Positions 49,087-57,685 of a stretch of DNA of 58,729 bases are shown here, piece after piece; the first letter of the stretch is position 1; every line of letters starts with the position of its first letter. A model generated the notes under the pieces. That model had not been told where the DNA came from. It did not search any database and was given only the letters and a program-made list of their open reading frames with translations. The stretch spans positions 4,029 through 62,757 of the forward strand of contig CADBEB010000017.1 in assembly GCA_902793605.1 (NCBI GenBank), written 5' to 3'. The position numbers and the translations under genes are program-made. The stretch comes from an uncultured Eubacteriales bacterium (lineage in GTDB: Bacteria > Bacillota > Clostridia > Christensenellales > Aristaeellaceae).

Positions 49087-50292
49087 ATGGGCCTGACCGG
49101 CAAAGAGATCGTGCTGGGAGTGACGGGAGGCATCGCGGCTTACAAAAGTGCCGAGATCGTCTCCCGTTTGCGTCATTCAGGGGCAAACGTTCATGTGATC
49201 ATGACCCGGAATGCGACGGAGTTCATTGCTCCGCTGACGTTCCAAACCCTGTCTGCAAACCAGGTGGTGACGGATACCTTCGAGGCGCCTGAATACTGGA
49301 ACGTAGAGCATGTAGCCCTGGCTAAACTGGCGGATATTTTTGTTGTTGCGCCGGCGACGGCAAACATCCTTGCCAAGATGGCGTCCGGTATTGCTGACGA
49401 TATGCTCTCCACGACACTGCTTGCGACGAAAGCCCAGATCCTTGTCGCACCGGCGATGAATACCGGAATGTGGACTGCTCCGGCAACGCAGAACAATGTG
49501 AAGGTGCTGAAAGAACGCGGCGTCCGGATGATCGGGCCGGAAAGCGGGATGCTGGCTTGCGGCGATGAGGGCGCAGGGCGGATGAGTGAACCCGAGACGA
49601 TTGTCGGAGAGATCTGCAGGATCCTGTCCCGGAAACAGGATTATGCGGGGAAAAAGGTATTGATCACAGCCGGCGCGACACGGGAACGGCTTGATCCGGT
49701 ACGCTTTATCACCAATGATTCCAGCGGGAAAATGGGATTTTCCATCGCAGAAGCTGCGAGGGACAGAGGCGCCGAGGTTACGGTGATCCGGGGCAGCGTC
49801 ACAGCGGAAATCCCCGCGGGAATCCGCATGATTCAGATCGAATCGGCCCGGGAACTCTATGATGCGATGATGCAGAAAGCGCCGGAACAGGACGTGATCA
49901 TTCAGGCGGCTGCTGTATCCGATTACCGTCCGGCTGAACAGAAAGACCGGAAGATCAAGAAGGAGAGCGGAAGCGATCTCACACTGATCCTGACCGAAAA
50001 CCCGGACATCGCCAAAGCTGTCGGCGAACAGAAGAAACCGGGCCAGACACTGGTCGGTTTTGCCGCTGAGACGGACAACCTTCTGAAAAACGCGAAGAGC
50101 AAACTGGGGAAAAAGAAACTGGATCTGATCGTGGCGAATGATGTGACTAAGCCCGGCGCAGGATTCAACGTGGACACAAACATTGCAGTGCTGATCACTT
50201 CCGACGGAAGCACAGAGGAACCGCTTCAGACAAAACGCCAGCTGGCAGAGCGGATCCTGGACAAAGTCCTTGAGATAAGAAATAAACAGTAG
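49087..50292 (+). CDS. coaBC: Bifunctional phosphopantothenoylcysteine decarboxylase / phosphopantothenate-cysteine ligase
   Basis: This enzyme carries out two steps of coenzyme A synthesis: joining cysteine to 4'-phosphopantothenate (CoaB) and decarboxylating the product with FMN (CoaC). GGAGGAGCAGAACTGAT precedes ATG 49087. The CoaC half (about 1-180) has LGVTGGIAAYKSAE, the His in WNVEHVALA, PAMNTGMW and MLACGDEGAGRM. The CoaB half (190-401) has LITAGATRERLDPVRFITN, SSGKMGFSIAEAA and AAAVSDYRP. Length 401 is typical. A long terminator follows. Confidence 0.96.
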   Translation: MGLTGKEIVLGVTGGIAAYKSAEIVSRLRHSGANVHVIMTRNATEFIAPLTFQTLSANQVVTDTFEAPEYWNVEHVALAKLADIFVVAPATANILAKMASGIADDMLSTTLLATKAQILVAPAMNTGMWTAPATQNNVKVLKERGVRMIGPESGMLACGDEGAGRMSEPETIVGEICRILSRKQDYAGKKVLITAGATRERLDPVRFITNDSSGKMGFSIAEAARDRGAEVTVIRGSVTAEIPAGIRMIQIESARELYDAMMQKAPEQDVIIQAAAVSDYRPAEQKDRKIKKESGSDLTLILTENPDIAKAVGEQKKPGQTLVGFAAETDNLLKNAKSKLGKKKLDLIVANDVTKPGAGFNVDTNIAVLITSDGSTEEPLQTKRQLAERILDKVLEIRNKQ

Positions 50293-50328
50293 ACAAAGCG
50301 CGGCAGCATCAAGCTGCCGCGCTTTGTC
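50292..50328. terminator. Bidirectional 16-bp stem between coaBC and rsfS
   Basis: GACAAAGCGCGGCAGC (50292-50307) and its perfect complement (50313-50328) flank ATCAA. Both flanks have only a TTTG-type tail, but the stem is very stable and separates convergent genes. Confidence 0.85.
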
Positions 50329-50338
50329 ACGAAAGGAC

Positions 50339-50704
50339 TCAGTCAGGTGCGCTCTGGTCAAAGGGAAGGTCAAGCGCGTTGGTCCCGTCACTCCACAGGC
50401 GGTCAAGCCCATAAAAGGCGCGTTCATCCCTGTGGAAGACATGGATGATCACGCTGCCGTAATCCAGAACGATCCAACGGCCTTCCCGGCGCCCTTCACT
50501 GCGGCGGAGAACCTGCCCCTCCTGTGCCATCAGTTCATCGATGGCATCCGCAAGGGACGAGACCTGATTCGGGTTACGTCCTGACGCTATGATCATGTGG
50601 TCGCAAAGGACGGTGAGATGAGTGACATTCAGGACTACGATATCCAGGGCTTTCCGGTCATAAAGTAATTGAGCCAGACGGAGAACGAGTTCCTTTTCCT
50701 GCAT
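50339..50704 (-). CDS. rsfS: Ribosomal silencing factor RsfS
   Basis: RsfS binds L14 of the large ribosomal subunit and blocks subunit joining when nutrients are low. The 121-residue protein starts at ATG 50704 after CAAGGAGGATATCAA; a frame extension to 50737 is unneeded. Landmarks: ALDIVVLNVTHLTVLCDHMI, ASGRNPNQVSSLADAI and WIVLDYGSVIIHVFHRDERA, where family members read W.vlDygdvvvHvf. It is downstream of yqeK in the usual order. Confidence 0.94.
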   Translation of the reverse strand: MQEKELVLRLAQLLYDRKALDIVVLNVTHLTVLCDHMIIASGRNPNQVSSLADAIDELMAQEGQVLRRSEGRREGRWIVLDYGSVIIHVFHRDERAFYGLDRLWSDGTNALDLPFDQSAPD

Positions 50705-50723
50705 TTGATATCCTCCTTGTATT

Positions 50724-51407
50724 CTAACGCGCTTCACTGAGGGAGCGTTTCAGCCAGGCAATGGTATTCTGTGTTCTGGGATGCAGAAACTTTCCGCGGG
50801 AAGTAACAAAGTCTGCCGTTCCCTCCAGGGAGAGCAGCAGCGCACGTTCCAGAGAAGTTTCCGCGAGGGCGCGTATCTGTTCGAGCCGGGGGTAGGCTTC
50901 ACGAAGCGGCTCGATCGAGTCCGACAGGCAGACGCACATATCCAGACGGGTCATGCCGGGATAACCGGTATTATGATAGGAGATCGCTTCGAGGACATCC
51001 GGATCCGTCATCCCGTAATCCTCCCGGGCGACCCAGGAACCGACGACGGAATGAAGCAGGGCACCGGAAGCCAGCAGTTCCGGATCATCGGTGAGCGAAT
51101 GATCAACGGCAATGCGCTGCATTTCATCCAGAGGCAGGCACTTAGCACAGTCATGCAGAAGGCCTGCCTGCTCTGCCTTCAGGGGATCAAGTCCGTGAAC
51201 ATGGGCCAGACGGCGTGACATCCAGGCAACAGACAGGGAATGTGCAAAGCGGCCCGGCTTCAGCGACGCGGCGAGCTTCCCGACCCATCGCGGAGCACGC
51301 GGATCATGGAGAGGCTCCGATTCCAAAAGGGACAAAGCTTCCTGAACCTGTTTATTGCAGGCGAGATCAGCATCAATACCGGGAAAACTCATGACCTGTT
51401 TTGCCAA
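50724..51407 (-). CDS. yqeK: HD-domain hydrolase YqeK (symmetrical Ap4A hydrolase family)
   Basis: A 227-residue HD-domain phosphohydrolase; members cleave diadenosine tetraphosphate to ADP. TTG 51407 is chosen because AGGAGG sits seven bases upstream; an open extension to 51515 would add a hydrophobic N-terminus without a ribosome binding site. Metal-binding residues appear in RFAHSLSVAWM, LLHDCAK (the HD pair), LLHSVVGSWVA and ISYHNTG, then CVCLSDSIEPLR. The normal upstream partner nadD is absent; rpsT lies divergently instead. Confidence 0.92.
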   Translation of the reverse strand: MAKQVMSFPGIDADLACNKQVQEALSLLESEPLHDPRAPRWVGKLAASLKPGRFAHSLSVAWMSRRLAHVHGLDPLKAEQAGLLHDCAKCLPLDEMQRIAVDHSLTDDPELLASGALLHSVVGSWVAREDYGMTDPDVLEAISYHNTGYPGMTRLDMCVCLSDSIEPLREAYPRLEQIRALAETSLERALLLSLEGTADFVTSRGKFLHPRTQNTIAWLKRSLSEAR

Positions 51408-51497
51408 AGAAATATCCTCCTGTATGACCAACGAAATTATTATAAACGAAAACACGGCAACAGGGAAGAGTTTTTCGAAGAAAATTTCAATTATGTC

Positions 51498-51526
51498 TTG
51501 CTTTTTCATATTCAACGTGATATTAT
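51498..51526 (+). promoter_or_regulatory. Promoter of rpsT
   Basis: TTGCTT (51498-51503), a 17-base spacer and TATTAT (51521-51526) precede rpsT by about 45 bases. Confidence 0.65.
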
Positions 51527-51571
51527 CTCTTGCGATGGTTTTTTAAGGATCCTAAGGGGAGGTGAACCGAG

Positions 51572-51838
51572 TTGCCGAACATCCAGTCCGCAAAGAAGCG
51601 CGTTAAGGTCAGCGAGAAGAAGAATCTTCGCAACCGTATTGTGAAGAGCGGAATGCGTACATCCATCAGAAAGTTTGATGCCGCTGTCGCCGCTGATCCG
51701 CAGAACGCTAATGAGCAGCTTTCCGCGACTTCCGCAGTCATCGATAAGGCCGCGTCCAAGGGCGTGATCCATAAGAACGCCGCCAATCGGAAAAAGGCTC
51801 GTCTGGCCAAGCAGTTGAACAAAGCTGCCGCCCAGTAA
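51572..51838 (+). CDS. rpsT: 30S ribosomal protein S20
   Basis: An 88-residue basic ribosomal protein that binds 16S rRNA early in 30S assembly. GGGGAGGTGAACCGAG precedes a TTG start giving MPNIQSAKKRVKVSEKKNLR; the C-terminus AANRKKARLAKQLN is typical. E. coli rpsT also starts with UUG, which there contributes to translational autocontrol. A promoter lies upstream and a terminator downstream, so it is a single-gene unit. Confidence 0.95.
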   Translation: MPNIQSAKKRVKVSEKKNLRNRIVKSGMRTSIRKFDAAVAADPQNANEQLSATSAVIDKAASKGVIHKNAANRKKARLAKQLNKAAAQ

Positions 51839-51863
51839 GCCGGAAGAATGCGTGTGATAAACT

Positions 51864-51892
51864 CCCTTCTGTTTTAACGGAAGGGGTTTTTC
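51864..51892 (+). terminator. Terminator of rpsT
   Basis: CCCTTCTGTT (51864-51873) pairs with AACGGAAGGG (51876-51885) with one G-T pair, followed by GTTTTTCTG. Confidence 0.88.
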
Positions 51893-51963
51893 TGTTTGAC
51901 GGGAAGGAATCTGCTTTTTACCTCGTCAAATAAGATGAATCCCTTACGAAAGGATGTGGCTGA

Positions 51964-52590
51964 ATGATGAAGATCAGCGCAGGAAGGAAACTGATTGTGG
52001 CCGGGAAACTGCTGGCTCTGTTCTGCGCAGCACTTCTGATCGCCGCCGGGTTGCCGGCCCGCGCAGAAGAGACTGCCGAAGAGCAGGGTGTTCAGGAGAT
52101 CCAGCAGCTGCTGGAAGTAAGCAATGTTGAGAATACCGAAGGGATGGACCTGGAGGAGCTGACGGAAGCATTTACAGAGAAGACGATGAGCGATTACCTC
52201 GACAGTGCGACCGGCTTCAGCATGCAATATCCCTCTGCTTTTGTTTTCGATGAAGAGAACGATACGGCAACCGCTTATACTGCGGATGGCAAGGCAAGCC
52301 TGAGCATCGAGAACATGCAAGGCGGGACGCTTACGGAAGATGTCCTCCTTGAGGCGATCAAACTGGAAGCGCCTGAAGCTGAGCCCGTTCGGAATCAACA
52401 GAACAATTGTATCAGGGTGGATCGCGCCCTCGGAGATACCGGCCGCTGCCGGACGGATCTGTATCTGATCGGGAAGAACAGTTTTCATCATGTAACGATC
52501 GAGTATCCTGCCGATGAGAAGGAAACCTATGCCCCGTATATTGAATATATGATCAATACGATGGAAACAAAGGAATCTGAACAGGGTTGA
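51964..52590 (+). CDS. Secreted protein of unknown function
   Basis: A 208-residue protein I do not recognise. GAAAGGATGTGGCTGA precedes ATG (a second ATG follows immediately). A signal peptide (LLALFCAALLIAAGLPARA) ends near residue 34 without a lipobox after it. The mature part starts with an acidic helix, then a mixed alpha/beta domain (GFSMQYPSAFVFDEEND... SLSIENMQGG... HHVTIEYPADEKETYAPYIE) that resembles PsbP/DUF-type 'lipoprotein' domains in pattern only. It is 34 bases before the SH3 protein gene and both are exported, so they may share a wall-related job. Confidence 0.7.
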   Translation: MMKISAGRKLIVAGKLLALFCAALLIAAGLPARAEETAEEQGVQEIQQLLEVSNVENTEGMDLEELTEAFTEKTMSDYLDSATGFSMQYPSAFVFDEENDTATAYTADGKASLSIENMQGGTLTEDVLLEAIKLEAPEAEPVRNQQNNCIRVDRALGDTGRCRTDLYLIGKNSFHHVTIEYPADEKETYAPYIEYMINTMETKESEQG

Positions 52591-52624
52591 GAGATGAGAC
52601 AGACCTTGAAGGGAAGATATTAAC

Positions 52625-53641
52625 ATGAAGATGAAAACACAAGGCATTGCACTGATTACGGTGCTGGTGATCGTGCTGACTGCAGTACTGCCGCTCACAG
52701 CTGCCCTGGCAGACCAGACAGGAACGGTGGTCGGCGGCTGGCTGATCCTGCGCGGAGGTCCGTCTTTCAATTCGACGATCATCTCCAGTTATCCCAGCGG
52801 GACTGTCGTTACGATTACCGGACAGACGGGATCCTGGTATTCCGTGAGAACACCGGACGGCCTGACCGGTTATATGAACAGTGCCTATCTGAAAGTCAAC
52901 GGCGGAGGCGGCGGAGGCGGCGGAGGCAGCATTCCGTCCGGGACCACTGCTTATGTGACAAGTACGAACGGCCTGAACGTCCGGTTAAGGAGCGGTCCCG
53001 GGAAGGGATATTCTATCCTGGCAGCTTATGCGCCCGGAACTGCATGCACGGTACTGACGGCCGGACAGAACTGGAGCCGGATCCAGATCGGCTCAGTGAC
53101 AGGTTATATGATGACCCGCTTCCTGACCATAAATCCGATCACGCCGGTAACACCGACCCCGCAGCCGCAGCCGCATCCGAGCGGCGAATACAAGGTTTAT
53201 GTAACGAGCAGCAACGGCAAGGGCGTCAACCTGCGGTCCGGGCCGAGCAAGGGCTACCCGAGCATCGGATTCTACAGCGTGGCTACGGAAGCCTGGATGG
53301 TGACTGCGGGGCATACCTGGAGCTATATCAGGATCGGGAACCGTTATGGCTATATGATGAGCCAGTTCCTGACTACTACCGAACCGCCGGTTAACCCGAA
53401 TCCGCCGATCGTCGGCGCGGCATACGTGGTCAGCGCGAACGGCAGGAACGTGAACCTGAGGGCGGCACCCACCACGGCCGGGAAAGTAATCAAATCCTTC
53501 AAAGTCGGCACGAGGCTGAATATCATTACCCGGGGAAAGGACTGGTACTTCATCCAGATCGGCGGAATCTACGGCTATATGATGAGGCAGTTTATCTATG
53601 ACGGCGGAAGCCCTGCGACCCTTACCGACCTGTCATTCTGA
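52625..53641 (+). CDS. Secreted protein with four bacterial SH3 domains
   Basis: A 338-residue exported protein. AAGGGAAGATATTAAC precedes ATG. The signal peptide ends near ALA-DQ (about residue 30). Four SH3b units follow: GGWLILRGGPSFNSTIIS, LNVRLRSGPGKGYSIL, GVNLRSGPSKGYPSIGF and NVNLRAAPTTAGKVIK, each ending in W(Y/S)xI/V...GYM(M/N). A glycine run (about residues 93-101) and Pro/Thr linkers separate them. No catalytic domain is attached. SH3b units commonly bind peptidoglycan, so it likely coats or tethers to the wall. A terminator-promoter overlap separates it from the BMP gene. Confidence 0.88.
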   Translation: MKMKTQGIALITVLVIVLTAVLPLTAALADQTGTVVGGWLILRGGPSFNSTIISSYPSGTVVTITGQTGSWYSVRTPDGLTGYMNSAYLKVNGGGGGGGGGSIPSGTTAYVTSTNGLNVRLRSGPGKGYSILAAYAPGTACTVLTAGQNWSRIQIGSVTGYMMTRFLTINPITPVTPTPQPQPHPSGEYKVYVTSSNGKGVNLRSGPSKGYPSIGFYSVATEAWMVTAGHTWSYIRIGNRYGYMMSQFLTTTEPPVNPNPPIVGAAYVVSANGRNVNLRAAPTTAGKVIKSFKVGTRLNIITRGKDWYFIQIGGIYGYMMRQFIYDGGSPATLTDLSF

Positions 53642-53707
53642 CCAGTCGTGCTGACGGAACGGGAATTGTTGCGAAATTATTACGGAAAACAAAACGATTT
53701 CAAAAAT

Positions 53708-53740
53708 CCCGGTACGCTCTTTCCAAGTGTACCGGGATTT
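53708..53740 (+). terminator. Terminator of the SH3 protein gene, overlapping the next promoter
   Basis: CCCGGTAC (53708-53715) and GTACCGGG (53729-53736) form the stem, followed by ATTTGC. The loop side contains the -35 region of the following promoter. Confidence 0.7.
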
Positions 53741-53748
53741 GCTATAAT
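53720..53748 (+). promoter_or_regulatory. Promoter of the BMP transporter operon
   Basis: TTTCCA (53720-53725), 17 bases and a perfect TATAAT (53743-53748) lie 50 bases before the BMP gene start. A small CGGC-GAAAA-GCCG hairpin occurs in the leader. Confidence 0.6.
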
Positions 53749-53797
53749 ATGCGTAGCGAAACGGCGAAAAGCCGAAAATAGAAAGGGGAAACCTACA

Positions 53798-54889
53798 ATG
53801 AAAAAGTTGCTTGCTATTCTGCTGGCAGCAGTCATGCTCCTTGGTGTTGTTTCTGTTGCGTCCGCTGAAGACGTGAAAGTCGCAATGATCACCGACTACG
53901 GTGACATTACCGACCAGAGCTTCAACCAGACCACGTATGAAGCTGCCAAAGCCTTCTGCGAAGCCAATGGACTGGATTTCCAGTACTACAAACCCGCTTC
54001 CGACTCTGACGAAGACCGGATCTCTTCCATTGAGAAAGCAATCGATGACGGATTCAATACGATCATCATGCCCGGTTATGCATTTGGGCCCGCGATTCAG
54101 AAGGTCGCTCCCGAATTCAGCGACATCACCTTCATCGCTTTGGACGTTAGCGAAGGCGATATCGGCGATCTGGCCGGCAATGTGCCTGCCAATCTGTACT
54201 GCGCCGTTTACCAGGAAGAGCTGTGCGGCTACATGGCCGGTTATGCGGCTGTGAAGCTGGGCTACAAGAAACTCGGCTACCTGGGCGGCATGGCGGTTCC
54301 TGCCGTTGTCCGTTACGGCTACGGTTTCGTACAAGGCGCAGATGCGGCTGCGGCTGAGATGGGCCTGAGCGATGTTGAAATCAAGTATGTCTACGGCAAC
54401 CAGTTCTATGGTGACACGGACATCACGGCCTATATGGACACCTGGTATCAGGGCGGCACGGAGATCGTGTTCGCCTGCGGCGGCGGAATCTTCACTTCTG
54501 CCGGTGAAGCAGCGGCCAAGGTCGGCGGTAAGGTGATCGGTGTCGACGTGGACCAGAAGGGTACCATTGACGGACTTTATGGTGACGGCATTACCGTGAC
54601 TTCCGCCATGAAGGGCCTGGCTGCGACCGTGAATGCTGAACTCACTGCGGTGAAGGACGGCACATTCCAGGGCGGCAAGGTTGAGAACCTGGGCCTGGTT
54701 TCCGCGGTTCCGGAAGAAAACTTCGTACAGATCGCTCCTTCCACGCAGTTTGCTGACGGCTTCACTGCCGATGATTATGCTGCGCTGGTTGCGAAGATGT
54801 TTGCCGGCGAAATCACCGTATCCAACGCCATCGATGCAGAGCCCGCCGTTACCGCTGTGACTGTGGACTATCAGGGCAACATCAAGTAA
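53798..54889 (+). CDS. BMP family ABC transporter substrate-binding protein
   Basis: A 363-residue BMP (basic membrane protein/PnrA-like) binding protein; characterised relatives bind purine nucleosides. GAAAGGGGAAACCTACA precedes ATG 53798. The signal peptide MKKLLAILLAAVMLLG ends at ASA-ED with no Cys, so it lacks the usual lipobox. Family segments: MITDYGDITDQSFNQTTYE, IIMPGYAFGPAIQKVA, YLGGMAVPAVVRYGYGFVQG, VFACGGGIFTSAGEAAA and VIGVDVDQKG. It is followed, after terminator-like hairpins, by the ATPase and two permeases of one importer. Confidence 0.92.
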   Translation: MKKLLAILLAAVMLLGVVSVASAEDVKVAMITDYGDITDQSFNQTTYEAAKAFCEANGLDFQYYKPASDSDEDRISSIEKAIDDGFNTIIMPGYAFGPAIQKVAPEFSDITFIALDVSEGDIGDLAGNVPANLYCAVYQEELCGYMAGYAAVKLGYKKLGYLGGMAVPAVVRYGYGFVQGADAAAAEMGLSDVEIKYVYGNQFYGDTDITAYMDTWYQGGTEIVFACGGGIFTSAGEAAAKVGGKVIGVDVDQKGTIDGLYGDGITVTSAMKGLAATVNAELTAVKDGTFQGGKVENLGLVSAVPEENFVQIAPSTQFADGFTADDYAALVAKMFAGEITVSNAIDAEPAVTAVTVDYQGNIK

Positions 54890-54902
54890 TACAAACGGAT
54901 TT

Positions 54903-54930
54903 CCGGGGATGCAGAGCATCCCCGGCTTTT
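54903..54930 (+). terminator. Hairpin after the BMP gene (partial terminator)
   Basis: CCGGGGATGC and GCATCCCCGG enclose AGA, followed by CTTTT. A second weaker stem (about 54938-54967, CCCCTGTT with AACGGGGG) follows. Such hairpins often let the binding protein be made in excess of the membrane subunits. Confidence 0.8.
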
Positions 54931-55031
54931 GAAAAGAGCCCCTGTTTTGTTTTTACGGAACGGGGGTTCCTTTCAGAAAGCAGAGAGGAATCTCCGCAAT
55001 CTGCAGAAAACAGGAAAGTGGGGGCTGTACA

Positions 55032-56588
55032 TTGGGAACGCCGCATTCAAGCGAATATGCCATTGAAATGCTGCATATCACCAAAAGATTCCCGGGTATC
55101 ATTGCAAACGATGATATCACCCTTCAGCTGCGGCATGGAGAGATCCATGCATTGCTGGGGGAAAACGGTGCTGGAAAATCCACGTTGATGAGCGTGCTGT
55201 TCGGCCTTTACAAGGCCGAAGAAGGAACGATCAAAAAAGACGGGAAAGAGGTTCAGATCAACAGCCCGAACGATGCAAACGACCTGGGTATCGGCATGGT
55301 CCACCAACACTTCAAACTGGTGGAGTGTTTCACGGTGCTTGACAATATCATCATGGGCGTGGAACCTGTCGGCGCCATGGGCTTCCTGCAGAAAAAGCAG
55401 GCCAGGGAAAAGGTGATTGCACTTTCCGAGAAATACGGCCTGCAGGTAGATCCGGACGCCAAGATCGAGGATATCACGGTAGGTATGCAGCAACGGACCG
55501 AGATTCTGAAGATGCTGTACCGGGACAACGAGATCCTCATCTTCGATGAGCCGACAGCAGTGCTGACCCCGCAGGAGATCGAAGAGCTGATGCAGATCAT
55601 GCGGAACCTGGTGGCAGAAGGGAAGAGCATCCTGTTCATCAGTCACAAACTTGCCGAGATCATGGCTGTTGCCGATCGCTGCACCGTGCTGCGCAAAGGC
55701 AAGTATATCGGTACCGTGGAAACAAAAGACACGACCATGGAGGAGCTGTCCGCCATGATGGTCGGACGGAACGTCAATTTCCATGTCGAGAAAAAGCCGG
55801 CTACACCGGGGGATGTGGTGCTCGAAGTTCAGCATATGACGGTTGCTTCCAAAGTTCATAATAATAATGCGGTCAGGGACGTATCCTTTAAGGTTCGCCG
55901 CGGTGAGATCGTCTGCATTGCCGGTATTGACGGAAACGGCCAGTCAGAACTGGTGTACGGACTGACCGGGCTGGAACCGCTGGCTGGCGGCAGAATTCTG
56001 ATGGACGGAAAAGATATTACCAAAGCATCCATCCGGAAACGACTGACTTCCGGTATGAGCCATATTCCGGAGGACCGCCATAAGCACGGACTGGTGCTAG
56101 ACTATTCGCTGGAATACAACATGATCCTCCAGACGTACTTCGAATCCAGATTCACAAACCGGATCGGATTCCTGCGCCGGAAGAATATCCGTGAGTATTC
56201 AGACCGACTGATCGAACAGTTCGATGTCCGCTCCGGACAGGGCTCGATAACCCCTGCCCGTGCCATGTCAGGCGGAAACCAGCAGAAAGCAATTATCGCA
56301 CGCGAGATTGACAAACAACCGGAAATTCTGGTGGCGGTTCAGCCTACACGCGGCCTTGATGTCGGTGCGATCGAGTATATCCATAAACAGCTGGTGGCTC
56401 AGCGCGATGCCGGAAAGGCGGTTTTGCTGATCTCCCTGGAACTGGACGAGGTGATGGATGTACCGGACAGAATCCTGGTCATGTATGAAGGCGAGATCGT
56501 CGGAGAACTGGATCCCCAAAAGACAACACAGGAAGAACTTGGCCTTTACATGGCTGGCGCAAAGAGGGATGAGGTGAAGGACGAATGA
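55032..56588 (+). CDS. ABC importer ATPase with two nucleotide-binding domains (NupO/YufO type)
   Basis: A 518-residue cytoplasmic ATPase powering the BMP importer. The TTG start follows GTGGGGGCTGTACA; ATG twelve codons later is an alternative. The first domain has GENGAGKST, signature-region ITVGMQQRTEILKML and Walker B ILIFDEPTAVLTP. The second domain has a degenerate Walker A (GIDGNGQSELV), an intact signature MSGGNQQKAIIAREI and an altered Walker B (ILVAVQPTRGLDVG), the usual asymmetry of the sugar/nucleoside group. Its stop overlaps the permease start (ATGA). Confidence 0.92.
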   Translation: MGTPHSSEYAIEMLHITKRFPGIIANDDITLQLRHGEIHALLGENGAGKSTLMSVLFGLYKAEEGTIKKDGKEVQINSPNDANDLGIGMVHQHFKLVECFTVLDNIIMGVEPVGAMGFLQKKQAREKVIALSEKYGLQVDPDAKIEDITVGMQQRTEILKMLYRDNEILIFDEPTAVLTPQEIEELMQIMRNLVAEGKSILFISHKLAEIMAVADRCTVLRKGKYIGTVETKDTTMEELSAMMVGRNVNFHVEKKPATPGDVVLEVQHMTVASKVHNNNAVRDVSFKVRRGEIVCIAGIDGNGQSELVYGLTGLEPLAGGRILMDGKDITKASIRKRLTSGMSHIPEDRHKHGLVLDYSLEYNMILQTYFESRFTNRIGFLRRKNIREYSDRLIEQFDVRSGQGSITPARAMSGGNQQKAIIAREIDKQPEILVAVQPTRGLDVGAIEYIHKQLVAQRDAGKAVLLISLELDEVMDVPDRILVMYEGEIVGELDPQKTTQEELGLYMAGAKRDEVKDE

Positions 56589-57685
56589 GAAAAGTGATGA
56601 AAAACGCTGCCGTTCAGGCGTTCCTTGCTTCCATACTGTGCATATTGCTCGGCCTGCTCATCGGATACATTGTACTTCTGTTCATCAATCCGGAAGGCGC
56701 ATGGGAGTCCATCCTGAATATCATTAAGAATTTTTTCACATGGAGCCGTCCATCCAGCCAGATCAAGCAGCTTGGCAATACAATAGCCAAGACGATGCCT
56801 CTGATTCTCTGCTCCCTGAGCATTCTGTTTGCATATAAGGTGGGCCTGTTCAACATCGGTGCCGCCGGGCAGTATGTCGCCGGTTCCTGTGCCTGCCTGT
56901 ATGCCGCACTGGCATGGGGATGGAGCTGGCTGCCCTGCATGCTCTTTGCTATTGTCACGGCTGCACTGCTTGGCGCCGTTTCAGGTTTCCTGAAGGCTTA
57001 CTGCAACGTAAATGAGGTCATCTCCGGGATCATGCTGAACTGGATCGCGCTTTATACAGCCAATACGATCCTGACCAACGTAAAGGAAACAGCCAGTCCC
57101 TATACGTTGTACCTGAATAAAGTGAACCCGGGATCCATGCTGCCGACAGCCGGACTTGAAGGATTGTTCAACGGGAATACGAACGTTACGATCGCGGTGC
57201 CGATTGCGATCATCACAGCGATCGTGATCTGGTTCATTCTCAGCAAGACCAAGTTCGGCTATGAACTGAAAGCGACAGGAAACAACAAAAACGCTGCCAA
57301 ATATGCCGGTATGGCACAGAACCGGAACATCATCCTGACGCTGATGATCTCCGGAGCCCTGGCAGGCCTGGGTGCATCCCTGCTGTATCAGACAGGTTAT
57401 ATGCGCTGGGAGTGCACACAGTCTTCCGTTCCCTCCATGGGATTCAACGGCATCGCAGCAGCTTTTCTCGGTGGCCTGCACCCCATCGGAGCCATCTTCT
57501 CATCATTCTTTATTCAGCACATCACGGACGGCGGCCAATATGTGAACACCAATTTCTATTCCTCACAGATTTCGGACGTGATCTCTTCCGTGATCATCTA
57601 TCTGTGCGGGTTTGTGTTGTTCATTAAGCTGACGATGAACAAGCTCATTACAAAAAGTGAAGAAAAGAAAGGGGCGAAACAATAA
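56585..57685 (+). CDS. ABC importer permease 1 (NupP type)
   Basis: A 366-residue membrane permease of the BPD_transp_2 family. About eight to ten hydrophobic helices are visible from residue 12 onward. The conserved cytosolic coupling region GYELKATGNNKNAAKYAGM is followed by ISGALAGLGASL. ATG overlaps the ATPase TGA, and the stop overlaps the next gene start (TAATG), so the three proteins are made in step. Confidence 0.92.
   Translation: MRKVMKNAAVQAFLASILCILLGLLIGYIVLLFINPEGAWESILNIIKNFFTWSRPSSQIKQLGNTIAKTMPLILCSLSILFAYKVGLFNIGAAGQYVAGSCACLYAALAWGWSWLPCMLFAIVTAALLGAVSGFLKAYCNVNEVISGIMLNWIALYTANTILTNVKETASPYTLYLNKVNPGSMLPTAGLEGLFNGNTNVTIAVPIAIITAIVIWFILSKTKFGYELKATGNNKNAAKYAGMAQNRNIILTLMISGALAGLGASLLYQTGYMRWECTQSSVPSMGFNGIAAAFLGGLHPIGAIFSSFFIQHITDGGQYVNTNFYSSQISDVISSVIIYLCGFVLFIKLTMNKLITKSEEKKGAKQ

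Noticed and set aside
49177..50442. A 421-codon minus-strand frame opposite coaBC
   Set aside because: It crosses the terminator hairpin and part of rsfS and has no domain signature.
53633..54919. A 428-codon minus-strand frame opposite the BMP gene
   Set aside because: Complete overlap with a clear BMP gene and an atypical product; treated as chance.
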